Shown: positions 49,821 through 61,032, numbered from the stretch's first letter. The stretch is DNA of 64,000 nucleotides from Chloroflexota bacterium (GCA_002719675.1 PBID01000016.1:66837-130836); one strand, 5' to 3'. The notes: generated by a model from the sequence alone, not told the origin. Translations and numbers: made by a program.

Positions 49821-50390
49821 TTATTTATCGATTTCCATGATTTCATTAATTTTTGTTTTGGTTATATTTTCTACTTTATCAGTGAATGTACTAGTGATTG
49901 ATTGAAGATCAGATTGTACAGTTTTACTTTCATCTTGAGATAATGATTTGTTTTTTTCCATATCTCTAAATTTATTCAAGTAATTTTTTCGAATATTTCT
50001 AATAGTTACGTTTGTGTCTTCGGATTTTTTGTTAACCATTTTTACCAAAGTTTGTCTTCGCTCTGTAGATAAGGGAGGTATATTGATTCGAATCATAGAT
50101 CCATCATTATTAGGAGAGAGACCTAGGTCCGAGATTTGTATAGCACGTTCAATTTCTTTAATGGATTGTTTATCCCATGGTTGTATAAACAATGACATTG
50201 GTTCAGGTGTAGATATTGTACATAATTGCGTAAGAGGTGTTAGTGTTCCATAATAATCAACTTTAATATTTTGCAATAATTTGGGATCTGCTCTGCCTGT
50301 TCTTATTGAAGATAGTTCAGTTTCATAAAAAGCTATAGCTTTTTCCATTTCATTTTTTGTCTGATTGAGAGTTTCTGTTTCTATTGACAT
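49821..50390 (-). CDS. frr: Ribosome recycling factor (track ORF extends to 50423)
   Basis: ELSSIRTGRADPKLL, VDYYGTLTPLTQLCTIS, IQISDLGLSPNNDGSMIRINIPPLSTERR; MSIETE start at 50390. Confidence 0.95.
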   Translation of the reverse strand: MSIETETLNQTKNEMEKAIAFYETELSSIRTGRADPKLLQNIKVDYYGTLTPLTQLCTISTPEPMSLFIQPWDKQSIKEIERAIQISDLGLSPNNDGSMIRINIPPLSTERRQTLVKMVNKKSEDTNVTIRNIRKNYLNKFRDMEKNKSLSQDESKTVQSDLQSITSTFTDKVENITKTKINEIMEIDK

Positions 50391-50448
50391 TTTGTACTCC
50401 CCATATTTATTTTGTAATAACAAAGTGAATTCAATTCAAGTGATGAAA

Positions 50449-51180
50449 TCATTCATTTTTAACTATTGATCCAATTTTCATTCCAGATATTGCTTCTAAT
50501 AAACTATTTTTTTTAAATATATCGAATACTATGATAGGTATTTTATTGTCCATACAAAGAGAAAGAGCTGTAGTATCCATTACGTCAAGACGTTTTTCTA
50601 AGACTTCTCTATGAGTAATAGAGTCATATTTTTTTGCATTTTTTATTACGTTAGGATCCTGTTCATAGATACCATCTGCTTTGTGTTTAGCCATTAATAA
50701 AATTTTTGCATCTATTTCGGTAGCCCTTAAAGCAGCAGCAGTGTCAGTGGTCATAAATGGATTTCCAGTTCCAGAAGCAAAAATTACAACTCTAGATTTT
50801 TCAAGGTGTCTTATTGCTCTTCTTCGGATGTAAGGTTCGGCAACTTGCGCTACATTTATAGCAGTTTGTGTTCTGGTTTTCACATTATTTTTTCTTTCAA
50901 GAGCGTCTTGCAATGCAAGAGCATTAATTATTGTTGCTAACATTCCAGCGTAATCTGCTTGTGCTCTATCCATGCCTTCTTTTTGTGCCTGTGCGCCTCT
51001 CCAAATATTTCCACCACCAACCACTATCCCAATTTCTACTCCAAGTTTGTAAACTGTTTTGATTTCTGAAGCCATATAGTCTAGAGAATCTCGATCGATT
51101 GTGTATCCATCATGGATGCTTTTAAAGGACTCTCCGCTAAGTTTTAGAAGGATTCTTGAATATTTTGCTGAAGGTTTCAA
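50449..51180 (-). CDS. pyrH: UMP kinase
   Basis: [71 protein letters not shown]. Confidence 0.96.
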   Translation of the reverse strand: MKPSAKYSRILLKLSGESFKSIHDGYTIDRDSLDYMASEIKTVYKLGVEIGIVVGGGNIWRGAQAQKEGMDRAQADYAGMLATIINALALQDALERKNNVKTRTQTAINVAQVAEPYIRRRAIRHLEKSRVVIFASGTGNPFMTTDTAAALRATEIDAKILLMAKHKADGIYEQDPNVIKNAKKYDSITHREVLEKRLDVMDTTALSLCMDNKIPIIVFDIFKKNSLLEAISGMKIGSIVKNE

Positions 51181-51185
51181 TATTT

Positions 51186-51689
51186 TCAGTCTCCTAGAGA
51201 GAATCGTGTGAATCTACGAACTTTAATATTTTCTCCGACTTTTACTATAGTTTGTTGAACTAAATCATTAATTGATATTTCTGGATCTTTGATAAATGTT
51301 TGTTTTAGTAGAACATCTTCATCTTCGTTTATATCATCTTCCTTATTAGAATCAGATATTTCGATAATTTTTGGATTCATTGCTGCGACTTGCATGGCTA
51401 AATCGTGGGCAAGTAATTTGAAATCTTCAGTCCTTGCAACAAAATCTGTTTCGCAACTAATTTCAACAATAGATCCAACTTTACCGCCGTTGTGAATATA
51501 GGATTCAATTAAACCTTCATTTGTTTCACGGGAGGCTTTTTTTGCTGCAGTAGCTATGCCTTTACTTTTAAGAAATTCTTCAGCTTTTGTTAAATCTCCA
51601 TTACTTTTTTCTAATGCTTCCTTGCAATCTATGATTCCAGCGCTAGTCTTGTCTCTTAATTGTTTTATAGTTGATGCTGATACTTTCAT
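51186..51689 (-). CDS. tsf: Elongation factor Ts (short, 167 aa)
   Basis: [49 protein letters not shown]. Confidence 0.95.
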   Translation of the reverse strand: MKVSASTIKQLRDKTSAGIIDCKEALEKSNGDLTKAEEFLKSKGIATAAKKASRETNEGLIESYIHNGGKVGSIVEISCETDFVARTEDFKLLAHDLAMQVAAMNPKIIEISDSNKEDDINEDEDVLLKQTFIKDPEISINDLVQQTIVKVGENIKVRRFTRFSLGD

Positions 51690-51708
51690 TTAGATACCTT
51701 GATAATAC

Positions 51709-52788
51709 TTAACTTTCTTTTTCAGGAGTAGGTTTTTTATTTCCAGATTCTTTTTCAGGAGTAGGTTTTTTATTTCCAGACTCTTTTTTAGGAGCAGGGT
51801 TTTTACTTTCAGGTTCTTTTTTAGGAGTAGGTTTTTTAGATGTCTCATCTTTATTTTTTTCATCTTTTTCAGAAGAAATTTTTTGTTTTTCAGCTTTTTC
51901 GATTTCTTTTTGTTTAGCTATTTCAGCTAATTTTTCTAATCTTAACTGACATCCATAAATATAGTTGTCAACAATTAAAGATGTTGCAAGCTGAATAGAT
52001 CGGATAGCATCGTCGTTTCCAGGTAAAACATGTGCTACCGGAGTTGGATCCCCATCTGTATCTACTAGAGCAATAATTGGGATATTTAATTTGCTAGCCT
52101 CTTTAACAGCAATATCTTCTTTAGCAATATCAACAATAAACAGAGCATCAGGAATCTTTTTCATATCTTTGATTCCGCCGAAATGTTTTTGCAATCTTGA
52201 TAAATTCTTTTCAATTTTTTGAGTTTCACGTTTTGTTAATTCAAAAATGGATTTTGTTTGAGGTTTGTTTCCAGATTTATTGCTCTCCAGTTTATTTAGA
52301 TCGCTAATTCTTTTTTTGATTGTTTCAAAGTTTGTTAAAGTACCACCTAGCCAGCGGTTAGTAACGTAAAATCCTCCCGCTTTGTTAGCACCATTTATTA
52401 TCGATTCTTGTGCTTGTTTTTTAGTTCCAACAAATAATATTTTTCCACCACTCAAGCCTAATTCCATAACAAATTTGGCAACTTCTTTGGTTAAACGTAA
52501 AGTTTGTTGGAGGTCAATAATATGTATTCCGTTTCTTTCAGCAAAAATATATTTTTTCATTTTTGGATTCCATCTTTTCCTTTGGTGCCCAAAATGAACT
52601 CCTGCTTCCAATAAAGCTTTCATTGTTATCGGTTTGGGAGGATTTTCAACAGAAATATTTCCGTCAGATTGACCAGTACTTTTAGATTGGTCAAGGTTTT
52701 GTTGACCAGTATCTATAGTTTCATTTTTTTTAGATGTTTCAACATCTAGAGATTCAGTTCCTACATTTTCTGTAGCTTCTTGTTCCAT
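51709..52788 (-). CDS. rpsB: 30S ribosomal protein S2 with N- and C-terminal low-complexity extensions
   Basis: MKALLEAGVHFGHQRKRWNPKMKKYIFAERNGIHIIDLQQT, NRWLGGTLTNFETI, PDALFIVDIAKE; Lys/Pro/Glu-rich C-tail. Confidence 0.95.
   Translation of the reverse strand: MEQEATENVGTESLDVETSKKNETIDTGQQNLDQSKSTGQSDGNISVENPPKPITMKALLEAGVHFGHQRKRWNPKMKKYIFAERNGIHIIDLQQTLRLTKEVAKFVMELGLSGGKILFVGTKKQAQESIINGANKAGGFYVTNRWLGGTLTNFETIKKRISDLNKLESNKSGNKPQTKSIFELTKRETQKIEKNLSRLQKHFGGIKDMKKIPDALFIVDIAKEDIAVKEASKLNIPIIALVDTDGDPTPVAHVLPGNDDAIRSIQLATSLIVDNYIYGCQLRLEKLAEIAKQKEIEKAEKQKISSEKDEKNKDETSKKPTPKKEPESKNPAPKKESGNKKPTPEKESGNKKPTPEKES
51712..51840 (-). repeat. 33-bp coding tandem repeats (11-aa units like GNKKPTPEKES)
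   Basis: Tail reads SKKPTPKKEPE/SKNPAPKKESG/NKKPTPEKESG/NKKPTPEKES; last two units nearly identical at the DNA level. Confidence 0.88.
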
Positions 52789-52930
52789 TTGATTTACCTG
52801 CCTATATCAGTACAAAGATTTATACTATACTTCCTCAACATATGTTTGGAAAAATGTAATTAAGTTAGATAGTATTTACTTGAGTATAGCATATTGGCAA
52901 ATTACTAGTAAATTTTATATATGTAATTAT

Positions 52931-55687
52931 CTAAATTAAATTAGATTTTAGTTGGACATTAATAGGTGTCATTTCTCCCCAATTAATTCCTGATTTTATA
53001 TCAATTTCTAGTGGTACTAGTAGCTTAAGAGAAGTACTCATGATTTTCGTTGCTAAATTAGCCATTTCCACCAACTCATTTTTGGGGACTTCAAAGATTA
53101 ATTCATCATGAACTTGTATAGTAATGGTACTTTTCAGATTTTGTTCTAAAAGTTCTTTTTGAATGTTAATCATGGCTAATTTAATTATTTCTGCTGCTGT
53201 TCCTTGAATTGGCATATTAACAGCCATTCTTTCTGCAGATGCTCGAATTCTAAAATCTTTTGAATGTATTTCTGGTAGATATCTTCTTTTACCTAAAATT
53301 GTTTGGGTATATCCATTTTCTTTGACCATTGATTTTGTATCTTCGATATATTTTAGAATTCCAGGGAACTCTTTAAAATATGTTTCTGTAAAAATTTTAC
53401 CTTGATCAGGTGTTAATCCAGTTTGCTGGCTAATGCCATAGGGGCTAAGTCCGTAAATTACACCAAAATTCATTATTTTGGCAATTCTTCTCATTTCTTG
53501 GGAGATGTTTTCAATAGGAATTTTGTAAATTTTTGATGCTGTCGAGGCATGAATATCTATTCCATTTTTAAAAGACTTGAGAAGATTGTTATCTTTTGTA
53601 AAATGAGCTAAAACTCTTAGTTCTATCTGAGAATAATCAGCTGACATCAATACTGACTTTTGTTGAGACTGTGTGATGAATGCTTTTCTTACTCTAAGTC
53701 CTAAATCGGTTTTGATAGGTATGTTTTGGACGTTAGGTTCAGCACTTGAAATTCTTCCAGTAGTAGTCCCGGTTTGATTGTATACAGTGTGTAGTTTCCC
53801 AGATTTCGTGTCGATTAATTTGGGTATAGTATCTACATATGTAGATTTAATTTTTGTAAGATGCCTGTATTTAAGAATATTTTCTAGGATTTCAAATGTT
53901 TGCGGATTTTCTTTATTTACAAGGTTTTGGAGAGTTATTAAAGAAGAAGCATCAGTAGAGAAACCTGTTTTTGTTTTTTTCATTTTAGGTAAATTTAGTT
54001 TGTCGAACAAAATTTCAGAAAGCTGCTGAGAAGAACTGATATTAAATTTTTCACCCACAGATGAATAGACTTTTTGAGTAATCATTTCGATTTCATCTGA
54101 TAATTCTTTAGACATATTGTTTAGATATTCAGCATTAATGGATATTCCATTGGATTGAATTTGATGTAAAACATATATAAATTCCATCTCAATATCATAA
54201 AAAATTTCGGTTAGTTTTTTCTCTTGAATTTCTTTGTTTAGATATGAGTACAATTTCCAGGTTAAATTTGATTGGTTGGTTGAATAACTAGCAAAATCTA
54301 TTAGGTTAAGGCTTGAAAGCTGTTTCTTTAAATCGTTGAAATCCATATATTTATTTGGTGTTTGATATTTTAAGCATTCTGCAGCTAGATCTGGAATTGT
54401 TTTTGATTGATATCCCAATAAATGAGCAGCTATTATATTGTCGAATTTCAAGTTATTAATTTTAATTCCATTATCAGATAAAATTTTAATAATTTGATTG
54501 CTATTGGTAGTGATTTTAGGTATAAATTTATTTTCGAAGAGGGGTTTTATTGTTTTAATCACATCCGATATTGGGATCTGTTCCTCATTTATATGGTTGA
54601 TGGGTATATACCAACCTTCGTTGATGCTATTAAAAAAAGAAATCCCCAAGATTTTTGAATCAGATAAATTTTCTGAGTATATTTCTACAGAGAAAGAAAA
54701 ACCTTTGTTTTGTTTGTTAAATTCATCACAAACTTTTTCTAGATCTGCATTTGATTGGATTATTTTGAAATTATGAGAATCTTGGTTCTTTTTGTCTGAT
54801 TGAGGAATTTTATTAATCAAGCTAAAAAAACCAAAATCTGTGATGGTTTTTGTAATTTTAACTTGATCAAAATCTCGGAATTTTGATTGATCTAAAGTAA
54901 AATTTAATGGAACATCAGTAACTATTTTTGTAAGAAATTTATAATTTATTAGTTCGTTTTTAGAATTTTCAATATTGTTTTTTATTCTGGGCGGGCTTAT
55001 GTGATCTATGTTTTCTAATATTCCTTCAATTGAGTGAAATTTTTTCAGAAGTTCAATTGCAGTTTTAGAACCTACTCCTGGAACTCCAGGGATAGCATCA
55101 GATTTATCTCCCTCTAATGCTTTGATATCTGCTACTGATTCCGGGCCTAGGCCTCCATATCTTTTTTTGACCATTTCAATGTCGTAAATTGGATTTTTTT
55201 TAGTTGTAGAATTAAATAGTACTTTCACATTTTCAGAAACGAGTTGGAATGTATCTGAATCGCTTGTTACAATTAAAGAAGGAATTCCTAATTCTTCTGC
55301 TTTGATGGATAGTGTTCCAATTAAGTCGTCAGCTTCAAAGCCTTCATGTTCAAGATATGGAATTCCAAGATCTTGGATGATTTTTTTAATAGGAGGAAAT
55401 TGTGCAATTAGTTCTGGTGGAGCTTTTGGGCGATCTTTTTTGTAGTCTTGAAAATTGATATGTCGGAAAGTTGGTTTAGGCAAATCAAAAGTCACCACAC
55501 AATGAGATGGATTAAAAGTATTTATAGCATTTAAAATTTGTGACGTAAATCCGTATACTCCATGGATTGGATCAGAAGTTCCAGGGAATGTCATTGGGAA
55601 TTTTATTCCGTGCCAAGCTCTATAAACAATTGAATGTCCATCAATTATTAGAAGTAACTTTTTTTCGCTTAAATTATCTTGAGTCAT
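52931..55687 (-). CDS. polA: DNA polymerase I (5'-3' exonuclease, degenerate 3'-5' exonuclease-like, polymerase)
   Basis: DGHSIVYRAWH; YLEHEGFEADDLIGTL; polymerase motifs SADYSQIELRVLAH, RRIAKIMNFGVIYGLSPYG, QVHDELIFEVP. Confidence 0.96.
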   Translation of the reverse strand: MTQDNLSEKKLLLIIDGHSIVYRAWHGIKFPMTFPGTSDPIHGVYGFTSQILNAINTFNPSHCVVTFDLPKPTFRHINFQDYKKDRPKAPPELIAQFPPIKKIIQDLGIPYLEHEGFEADDLIGTLSIKAEELGIPSLIVTSDSDTFQLVSENVKVLFNSTTKKNPIYDIEMVKKRYGGLGPESVADIKALEGDKSDAIPGVPGVGSKTAIELLKKFHSIEGILENIDHISPPRIKNNIENSKNELINYKFLTKIVTDVPLNFTLDQSKFRDFDQVKITKTITDFGFFSLINKIPQSDKKNQDSHNFKIIQSNADLEKVCDEFNKQNKGFSFSVEIYSENLSDSKILGISFFNSINEGWYIPINHINEEQIPISDVIKTIKPLFENKFIPKITTNSNQIIKILSDNGIKINNLKFDNIIAAHLLGYQSKTIPDLAAECLKYQTPNKYMDFNDLKKQLSSLNLIDFASYSTNQSNLTWKLYSYLNKEIQEKKLTEIFYDIEMEFIYVLHQIQSNGISINAEYLNNMSKELSDEIEMITQKVYSSVGEKFNISSSQQLSEILFDKLNLPKMKKTKTGFSTDASSLITLQNLVNKENPQTFEILENILKYRHLTKIKSTYVDTIPKLIDTKSGKLHTVYNQTGTTTGRISSAEPNVQNIPIKTDLGLRVRKAFITQSQQKSVLMSADYSQIELRVLAHFTKDNNLLKSFKNGIDIHASTASKIYKIPIENISQEMRRIAKIMNFGVIYGLSPYGISQQTGLTPDQGKIFTETYFKEFPGILKYIEDTKSMVKENGYTQTILGKRRYLPEIHSKDFRIRASAERMAVNMPIQGTAAEIIKLAMINIQKELLEQNLKSTITIQVHDELIFEVPKNELVEMANLATKIMSTSLKLLVPLEIDIKSGINWGEMTPINVQLKSNLI

Positions 55688-55757
55688 TAGAATTCTATTA
55701 AAAAACCAGTCAAAATTAAATATCTGAATTTGTATCAGTATATTAGACTAAAAATTA

Positions 55758-57179
55758 TTAAAAGTTTAGTTTTGATTCCATGTCAGAAATAATTTTTCTT
55801 GCTAATTTATTGGTTCTTGCTTCGCAATACAATCTGATTAATGGTTCTGTACCGGAAAATCTTATAGCTGCCCAGTTATCATTTTTTAGAATAAATTTAT
55901 ATCCATCTATTGAATTGATTTGTAGAATATCAATGCCCCCCAACTGGGAGATATTATCATTGATTAAATTTTTTACAATTTCTTGATTGGCTTTGGTGCT
56001 ATTTTTAAGTTGTATGTCTTCTCTTGTATAATAGAATTCACCAGAAATATTTTTAAGTTTTTTTAAAATTTTTGGGATTGTATATTCTGTTTTTGATAAA
56101 AATTCTAATATTTTTAATCCACTTAAGATACCATCTCGCTCACCTATAGCTCCGTTAAAAGCAAAGCCACCGCTTTCTTCGCCAGCCAGTACAGCTTTTT
56201 TTTCCAACATTTTTTCAGACAAATGTTTGAATCCAACTGGAGTTTCAAAAGTTTTGATATTAAAAAAATTACAAATTGAATTGATCTTATGGCTCATTGT
56301 AATGGATTTTACTATCGGGCCTGAATTTTTTTTGATTTCAATTTCATAATAGCAAAGAATAGAAAAGACATCTGCTGAATTTATGAATTGACCATTATTG
56401 TCTATCAATCCTAATCTATCACCGTCGCCATCTGTAGCTAAACCGACGTTAATTTTTTTTTCTCTCACTAATTGTTTTAGTTTGACTAAATTTTCTTCTA
56501 CTGGTTCAGGCGCTCTGATTCCAGGAAATTTAGGATTTTCTTCAGAGTTTATTTCATGTATTGACAGATTTTTATCAGAAAGAATTTTTTTAATATAACC
56601 AGATCCGGCTCCAAACATTGAATCAATTGCTATTTGAATTTTACTTGATTTAATAGAATCTAAATCAATAATTTTTTTAATATTTGAGTAGTAATCTTCG
56701 TATGGAGAAAAGAAGGTCATATGATTCTTGTTCGAATTATTTTTATTAACTTCTTTATAGGATTTGATGTTTTGTATGTATTTTTCTAATAATAATTGTT
56801 CGCTTGGTTTTGCTGTTCCACCATATCCAGGCTTAAATTTCAATCCATTCCATTCACTAGGATTATGGCTAGCAGTCACCATAATACCAGCTGAAGCTTT
56901 CTTTGTGATGATATTATGACCGATAAAGGGTGTTGGGCAAGGGGAGTCTGATAGTAATACTTTGAAACCATTTGAACAGGCGATTTTACTGATTGTTAAT
57001 GCAAACTCTTTAGATTTGAATCGTGTATCATAACCAACTATTAACAAGTTGTTTTTTGGTATAGTATCTTTTAAATAATTTAATGTTCCTTGGGTAAAGA
57101 CACCAACATTTTCAGTCGTAAAATCGGTATCGTTCATGATTCCACGCCAACCATCTGTGCCAAATTTAATTTGATTCAT
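55758..57179 (-). CDS. Phosphoglucomutase/phosphomannomutase family protein
   Basis: FGTDGWRGIMN, TASHNPSEWNGLKFKP, DGDGDRLGLID, GEESGGFAFNG, RFSGTEPLIRLYCEA. Confidence 0.95.
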   Translation of the reverse strand: MNQIKFGTDGWRGIMNDTDFTTENVGVFTQGTLNYLKDTIPKNNLLIVGYDTRFKSKEFALTISKIACSNGFKVLLSDSPCPTPFIGHNIITKKASAGIMVTASHNPSEWNGLKFKPGYGGTAKPSEQLLLEKYIQNIKSYKEVNKNNSNKNHMTFFSPYEDYYSNIKKIIDLDSIKSSKIQIAIDSMFGAGSGYIKKILSDKNLSIHEINSEENPKFPGIRAPEPVEENLVKLKQLVREKKINVGLATDGDGDRLGLIDNNGQFINSADVFSILCYYEIEIKKNSGPIVKSITMSHKINSICNFFNIKTFETPVGFKHLSEKMLEKKAVLAGEESGGFAFNGAIGERDGILSGLKILEFLSKTEYTIPKILKKLKNISGEFYYTREDIQLKNSTKANQEIVKNLINDNISQLGGIDILQINSIDGYKFILKNDNWAAIRFSGTEPLIRLYCEARTNKLARKIISDMESKLNF

Positions 57180-57180
57180 G

Positions 57181-58386
57181 TTAAAAGAATTTTTCTAAAT
57201 CTTTTGCAAATTCTGTGTTTTCCCAAGGTAGAGATAGATCGCTTCTTCCAAAATGTCCGTAAGTTGCAGTTTGTTCGTAAATGGGATTTCTCAATCCTAA
57301 CCTTGAAATAATTGCAGAGGGTCTTAAGTCAAAAACTTTTCTTATTGCACGTTCAATTTGGGAGTCTTTTATTTTGCCTGAACCGAATGTATTAACCATA
57401 ATTGATACAGGTTCTGCTTTTCCGATTGCGTAGGATAATTGAACTTCTACTTTATTAGCAATTTCGGTTTCGATAATATTTTTAGCTATATGTCTTGAAG
57501 CATAAGCTGCTGATCTATCAACTTTTGTAGGATCTTTGCCTGAAAAAGCACCTCCACCATGTTTTGCTGCACCGCCATATGTATCTACTATGATTTTCCT
57601 TCCTGTTAGACCAGCATCTCCAACAGGTCCCCCTATAACGAATCTTCCTGATGGATTAATGTAAATTTTTGTCTCTGAATCTAATAAATCCGAATCAATC
57701 ACTTCTTTGATGATTTTGTTATATAGATCATCTTTCATTTGATTATTGGTGACATTGTCATCATGTTGAGTTGAAATTAGGACAGTGTCAACTCTTTCAA
57801 CTTGATGATTTTCGTTATATTCCAATGTTACTTGACTTTTAGAATCTGGTCTTAGGTAACTAATTTCATTAGATTTCCTGGCAACACTCAATCTTTTTAG
57901 AAGGTCATGGGCTAAAGAGATAGCTAAAGGCATTTTTTCTTTTGTTTCATCACATGCATAACCAAACATCATTCCTTGATCACCGGCACCTTCTTGGTTA
58001 GTATTATCAGTTGATTGATCATTTCTATTTTCTAATGCAAGATCTACTCCAGCTTTAATATCTTGTGATTGTTTGCCAATGAAATTGAATATTTTTATAT
58101 TGTCAGGTGTATATCCATATTCTTCATTTGTGTAACCAATTTTTGTGATTGTATTTTTAATGATTTTTTCATAGTCAATGTTGGCATTTGTAGTGATTTC
58201 ACCAAATACCATTGCAAAACCTGTTCCAACGGCAGTTTCACATGCAACACGACTCATATTATCTTGTTTAAAACATTCGTCTAAGACAGCATCTGAAATT
58301 TGGTCGCACATTTTATCTGGATGGCCCTCTGAAACAGATTCAGAAGTAAACAGATATGAAGTGGGTTTTGAAGAACTGTTAGGCAT
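57181..58386 (-). CDS. metK: S-adenosylmethionine synthetase
   Basis: [58 protein letters not shown]. Confidence 0.97.
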   Translation of the reverse strand: MPNSSSKPTSYLFTSESVSEGHPDKMCDQISDAVLDECFKQDNMSRVACETAVGTGFAMVFGEITTNANIDYEKIIKNTITKIGYTNEEYGYTPDNIKIFNFIGKQSQDIKAGVDLALENRNDQSTDNTNQEGAGDQGMMFGYACDETKEKMPLAISLAHDLLKRLSVARKSNEISYLRPDSKSQVTLEYNENHQVERVDTVLISTQHDDNVTNNQMKDDLYNKIIKEVIDSDLLDSETKIYINPSGRFVIGGPVGDAGLTGRKIIVDTYGGAAKHGGGAFSGKDPTKVDRSAAYASRHIAKNIIETEIANKVEVQLSYAIGKAEPVSIMVNTFGSGKIKDSQIERAIRKVFDLRPSAIISRLGLRNPIYEQTATYGHFGRSDLSLPWENTEFAKDLEKFF

Positions 58387-58418
58387 TTTTAAAAACTCCT
58401 ATAAAAAATTAGAGATTA

Positions 58419-59690
58419 TTAAGTTCCGATCGACCAACTAGTTAAATATTTTTGTTGTTGCGGAGTTAGTTTGTCTATGTACATGTCCATAGATTGTAAT
58501 TTTAGACTTCCGACCAAGTTATCTATTTCACTTGGAACATTGTGAACATCTAAATTTAGGTCTTTTGATTTTTGGGCTAAATATTCTACGCATAAAGCTT
58601 GGTTTGCAAAAGACATATCCATTACTGCGGAAGGGTGTCCTTCAGCAGCAGCCAAATTAATTAATCTTCCTTCTCCAAGTAAATAAAGCTTTCTTTTGTC
58701 AGGTAGAATATACTCATCTATATCATCGCTGATTTTATTTTTGGTTTTTGATAATTCTTCTAATCCTGAAATTTCAATTTCCACATTAAAATGACCGCTG
58801 TTAGCAATTATTGCTCCGTTTTTCATTAATTCAAAATGCGATTTTGATATAACGTTCATACAACCTGTTAAGGTAATAAATACATCACCGATTTTAGATG
58901 CTTCAGACATTGACATAACTCTGTGACCGTCCATAGCAGCTTCTAGGGCTCTAGTAGGATTTACTTCTGTAACAATAGTATTTGCTCCCATTCCTCTGGC
59001 TCGAAGTGCAACTCCTTTACCGCACCATCCATATCCACAAATAACAATTGTTTTACCAGCCCATAGGATGTTTGTTGCTCTAGTTATTCCGTCTAAAGTG
59101 CTTTGTCCAGTCCCGTATCGGTTATCGAAAAGATGCTTTGTTTCAGCTTCATTTACGGCAATTATGGGATATTTAAGTTTGTTTTCTTTTGCAAGACTTT
59201 TTAATCGTATAACTCCAGTAGTTGTTTCTTCAGTGCCGCCAATTATGTTATCAAGTAAATTTGTTTTTTCTGTATGTAAAGTTGCTACTAAATCAGCGCC
59301 ATCATCCATTGTGATATTGGGTTTTTGATCTAGTACTGAATTAATATGTTGATAGTATGTGTCATTATCAACATTATTAATAGCATATGTTGCGATTCCA
59401 TATTCGGTAGTTAATGCTGCAGCCACATCATCTTGAGTACTTAAAGGATTGCTAGCGCACAGATATACTTCAGCACCACCACTTTGCAAGGCTAAAGCAA
59501 GATTAGCAGTTTCGCATGTGATGTGTAAACATCCCGATATTACGGTACCTTTTAAAGGTTGAGATTCTTTAAATTGTTTTTTTATTTGGTTTAAAACAGG
59601 CATTTCTTTCATAGCCCATTCTATTCTGTCGATACCTTGTTTTGCTAAAGATGAATCTTTTATATCACCTTTATCATTATTGTTTACCAT
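58419..59690 (-). CDS. ahcY: S-adenosylhomocysteine hydrolase
   Basis: CLHITCETANLALALQSGGAEVYLCASNPLSTQDDVAAAL, DDGADLVATLH, NRYGTGQSTLDGI, VICGYGWCGKGVALRARGMGA. Confidence 0.97.
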   Translation of the reverse strand: MVNNNDKGDIKDSSLAKQGIDRIEWAMKEMPVLNQIKKQFKESQPLKGTVISGCLHITCETANLALALQSGGAEVYLCASNPLSTQDDVAAALTTEYGIATYAINNVDNDTYYQHINSVLDQKPNITMDDGADLVATLHTEKTNLLDNIIGGTEETTTGVIRLKSLAKENKLKYPIIAVNEAETKHLFDNRYGTGQSTLDGITRATNILWAGKTIVICGYGWCGKGVALRARGMGANTIVTEVNPTRALEAAMDGHRVMSMSEASKIGDVFITLTGCMNVISKSHFELMKNGAIIANSGHFNVEIEISGLEELSKTKNKISDDIDEYILPDKRKLYLLGEGRLINLAAAEGHPSAVMDMSFANQALCVEYLAQKSKDLNLDVHNVPSEIDNLVGSLKLQSMDMYIDKLTPQQQKYLTSWSIGT

Positions 59691-59739
59691 TAATTTTCTC
59701 CTTTAGAATATAACCATTTTAAGATTGAGTTTTAAAAAT

Positions 59740-60630
59740 TCACAGATTTTTTATCCTAGAATTAATTTCATCTAAATTTATATTTGTTAGCTTGCTTACG
59801 CTAAAATATTCTACAGCGAATGAACCAAGAATTGTTCCAGCTTTCAAAGCTTTTTTTAATACATCTTCAGAATAATTTGAGTCGTTTCTAGATATATATC
59901 CTAAGAATCCACCTGCGAAAGAGTCACCTGCCCCTGTAGGATCTACAATTTTTGATACTGGATATGCTGGTATAGAAAATGTAAATTCTTTATGGAACAT
60001 AGTAGAACCCAAGCCTCCTTGTTTAATTATAGCTATTGAGGGGCCAAGTTGTAATAGTTTTTTCCCTGCATCTTTAATATCTTTTTCACCTGTAATTTGT
60101 TGAGACTCTCCAGAATCTACTAGTAGAACGTCTGTTTGATTAATCATTTTTATTAGAGAGAGATAATTGTTTTCTATCCAGAAATTCATTGTATCCATAA
60201 CTACTAAATTTGGTCTATTATCAAATTGGTTCAATACATCTAATTGAGTTTCAGGTGACATATTTGCTAGAAACAAATACTTCGATTTTTTATGTTTTTC
60301 AGATAATATTGGGTTGAAATTTGATAATACATTTAATTGTGTTTCGATTGTTTTTCTTTCCTTAAGGTCTTCCCCGTAATATTCACCAGACCATTTGAAT
60401 GTTTCCCCTTGAATCGTTTTGAATCCTGATAAATCTATTTTGTTTTCATGAAGGATATTTGTATCATTTTGATTAAAATTTTTTCCAACAACAGCTATAA
60501 GACTCACTTTTGAAAATTTTGAACAAGCTATTGAAAAAAAAGTTCCGGAGCCACCCAATATATTTTTTTTAGTAGTATTTGGTGTGGTTATTGTGTCATA
60601 CGCAACAGTACCTACAACTAATACTGACAT
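59740..60630 (-). CDS. PfkB-family carbohydrate/nucleoside kinase
   Basis: GGSGTFFSIACSKF; VDPTGAGDSFAGGFLGY signature. Confidence 0.9.
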   Translation of the reverse strand: MSVLVVGTVAYDTITTPNTTKKNILGGSGTFFSIACSKFSKVSLIAVVGKNFNQNDTNILHENKIDLSGFKTIQGETFKWSGEYYGEDLKERKTIETQLNVLSNFNPILSEKHKKSKYLFLANMSPETQLDVLNQFDNRPNLVVMDTMNFWIENNYLSLIKMINQTDVLLVDSGESQQITGEKDIKDAGKKLLQLGPSIAIIKQGGLGSTMFHKEFTFSIPAYPVSKIVDPTGAGDSFAGGFLGYISRNDSNYSEDVLKKALKAGTILGSFAVEYFSVSKLTNINLDEINSRIKNL

Positions 60631-60675
60631 TCTTTTCTCATCATAAAACAGGTATGTATATTTTTGAATAAATGA

Positions 60676-61032
60676 TTATTTTTCATTGCCATAATCAGTA
60701 GGATATCCATTTTCAATCCAAGTAGGAGTTCCTTCTTCAATGTTATAGAGGTTTTCAGGATTGATTCCCATTGAAGCAGCCATCTCACATGCTAACCCAC
60801 TTCTTACTCCAGCAGCACATATAAAGAACAATTTTTTATCCGTTGGAAGTTCATCTATTCTGCCAAGTAAATCATCAACTGGTATCAATTTTGCTCCAGA
60901 AACATGGCCCGATTCATATTCGTCTTGATTTCTGACATCTACGAAACATATGTCGTTATTAGAGTGCATGCCAGAAGCTTCTTGGACAGATATACGGTAG
61001 AATGTTTCACCTTCGTGTTTTTTAGCTGCCAT
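60676..61032 (-). CDS. Rhodanese-like domain protein
   Basis: FVDVRNQDEYESGHVSGAKLIPVDDL; active-site loop CAAGVRS. Confidence 0.93.
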   Translation of the reverse strand: MAAKKHEGETFYRISVQEASGMHSNNDICFVDVRNQDEYESGHVSGAKLIPVDDLLGRIDELPTDKKLFFICAAGVRSGLACEMAASMGINPENLYNIEEGTPTWIENGYPTDYGNEK

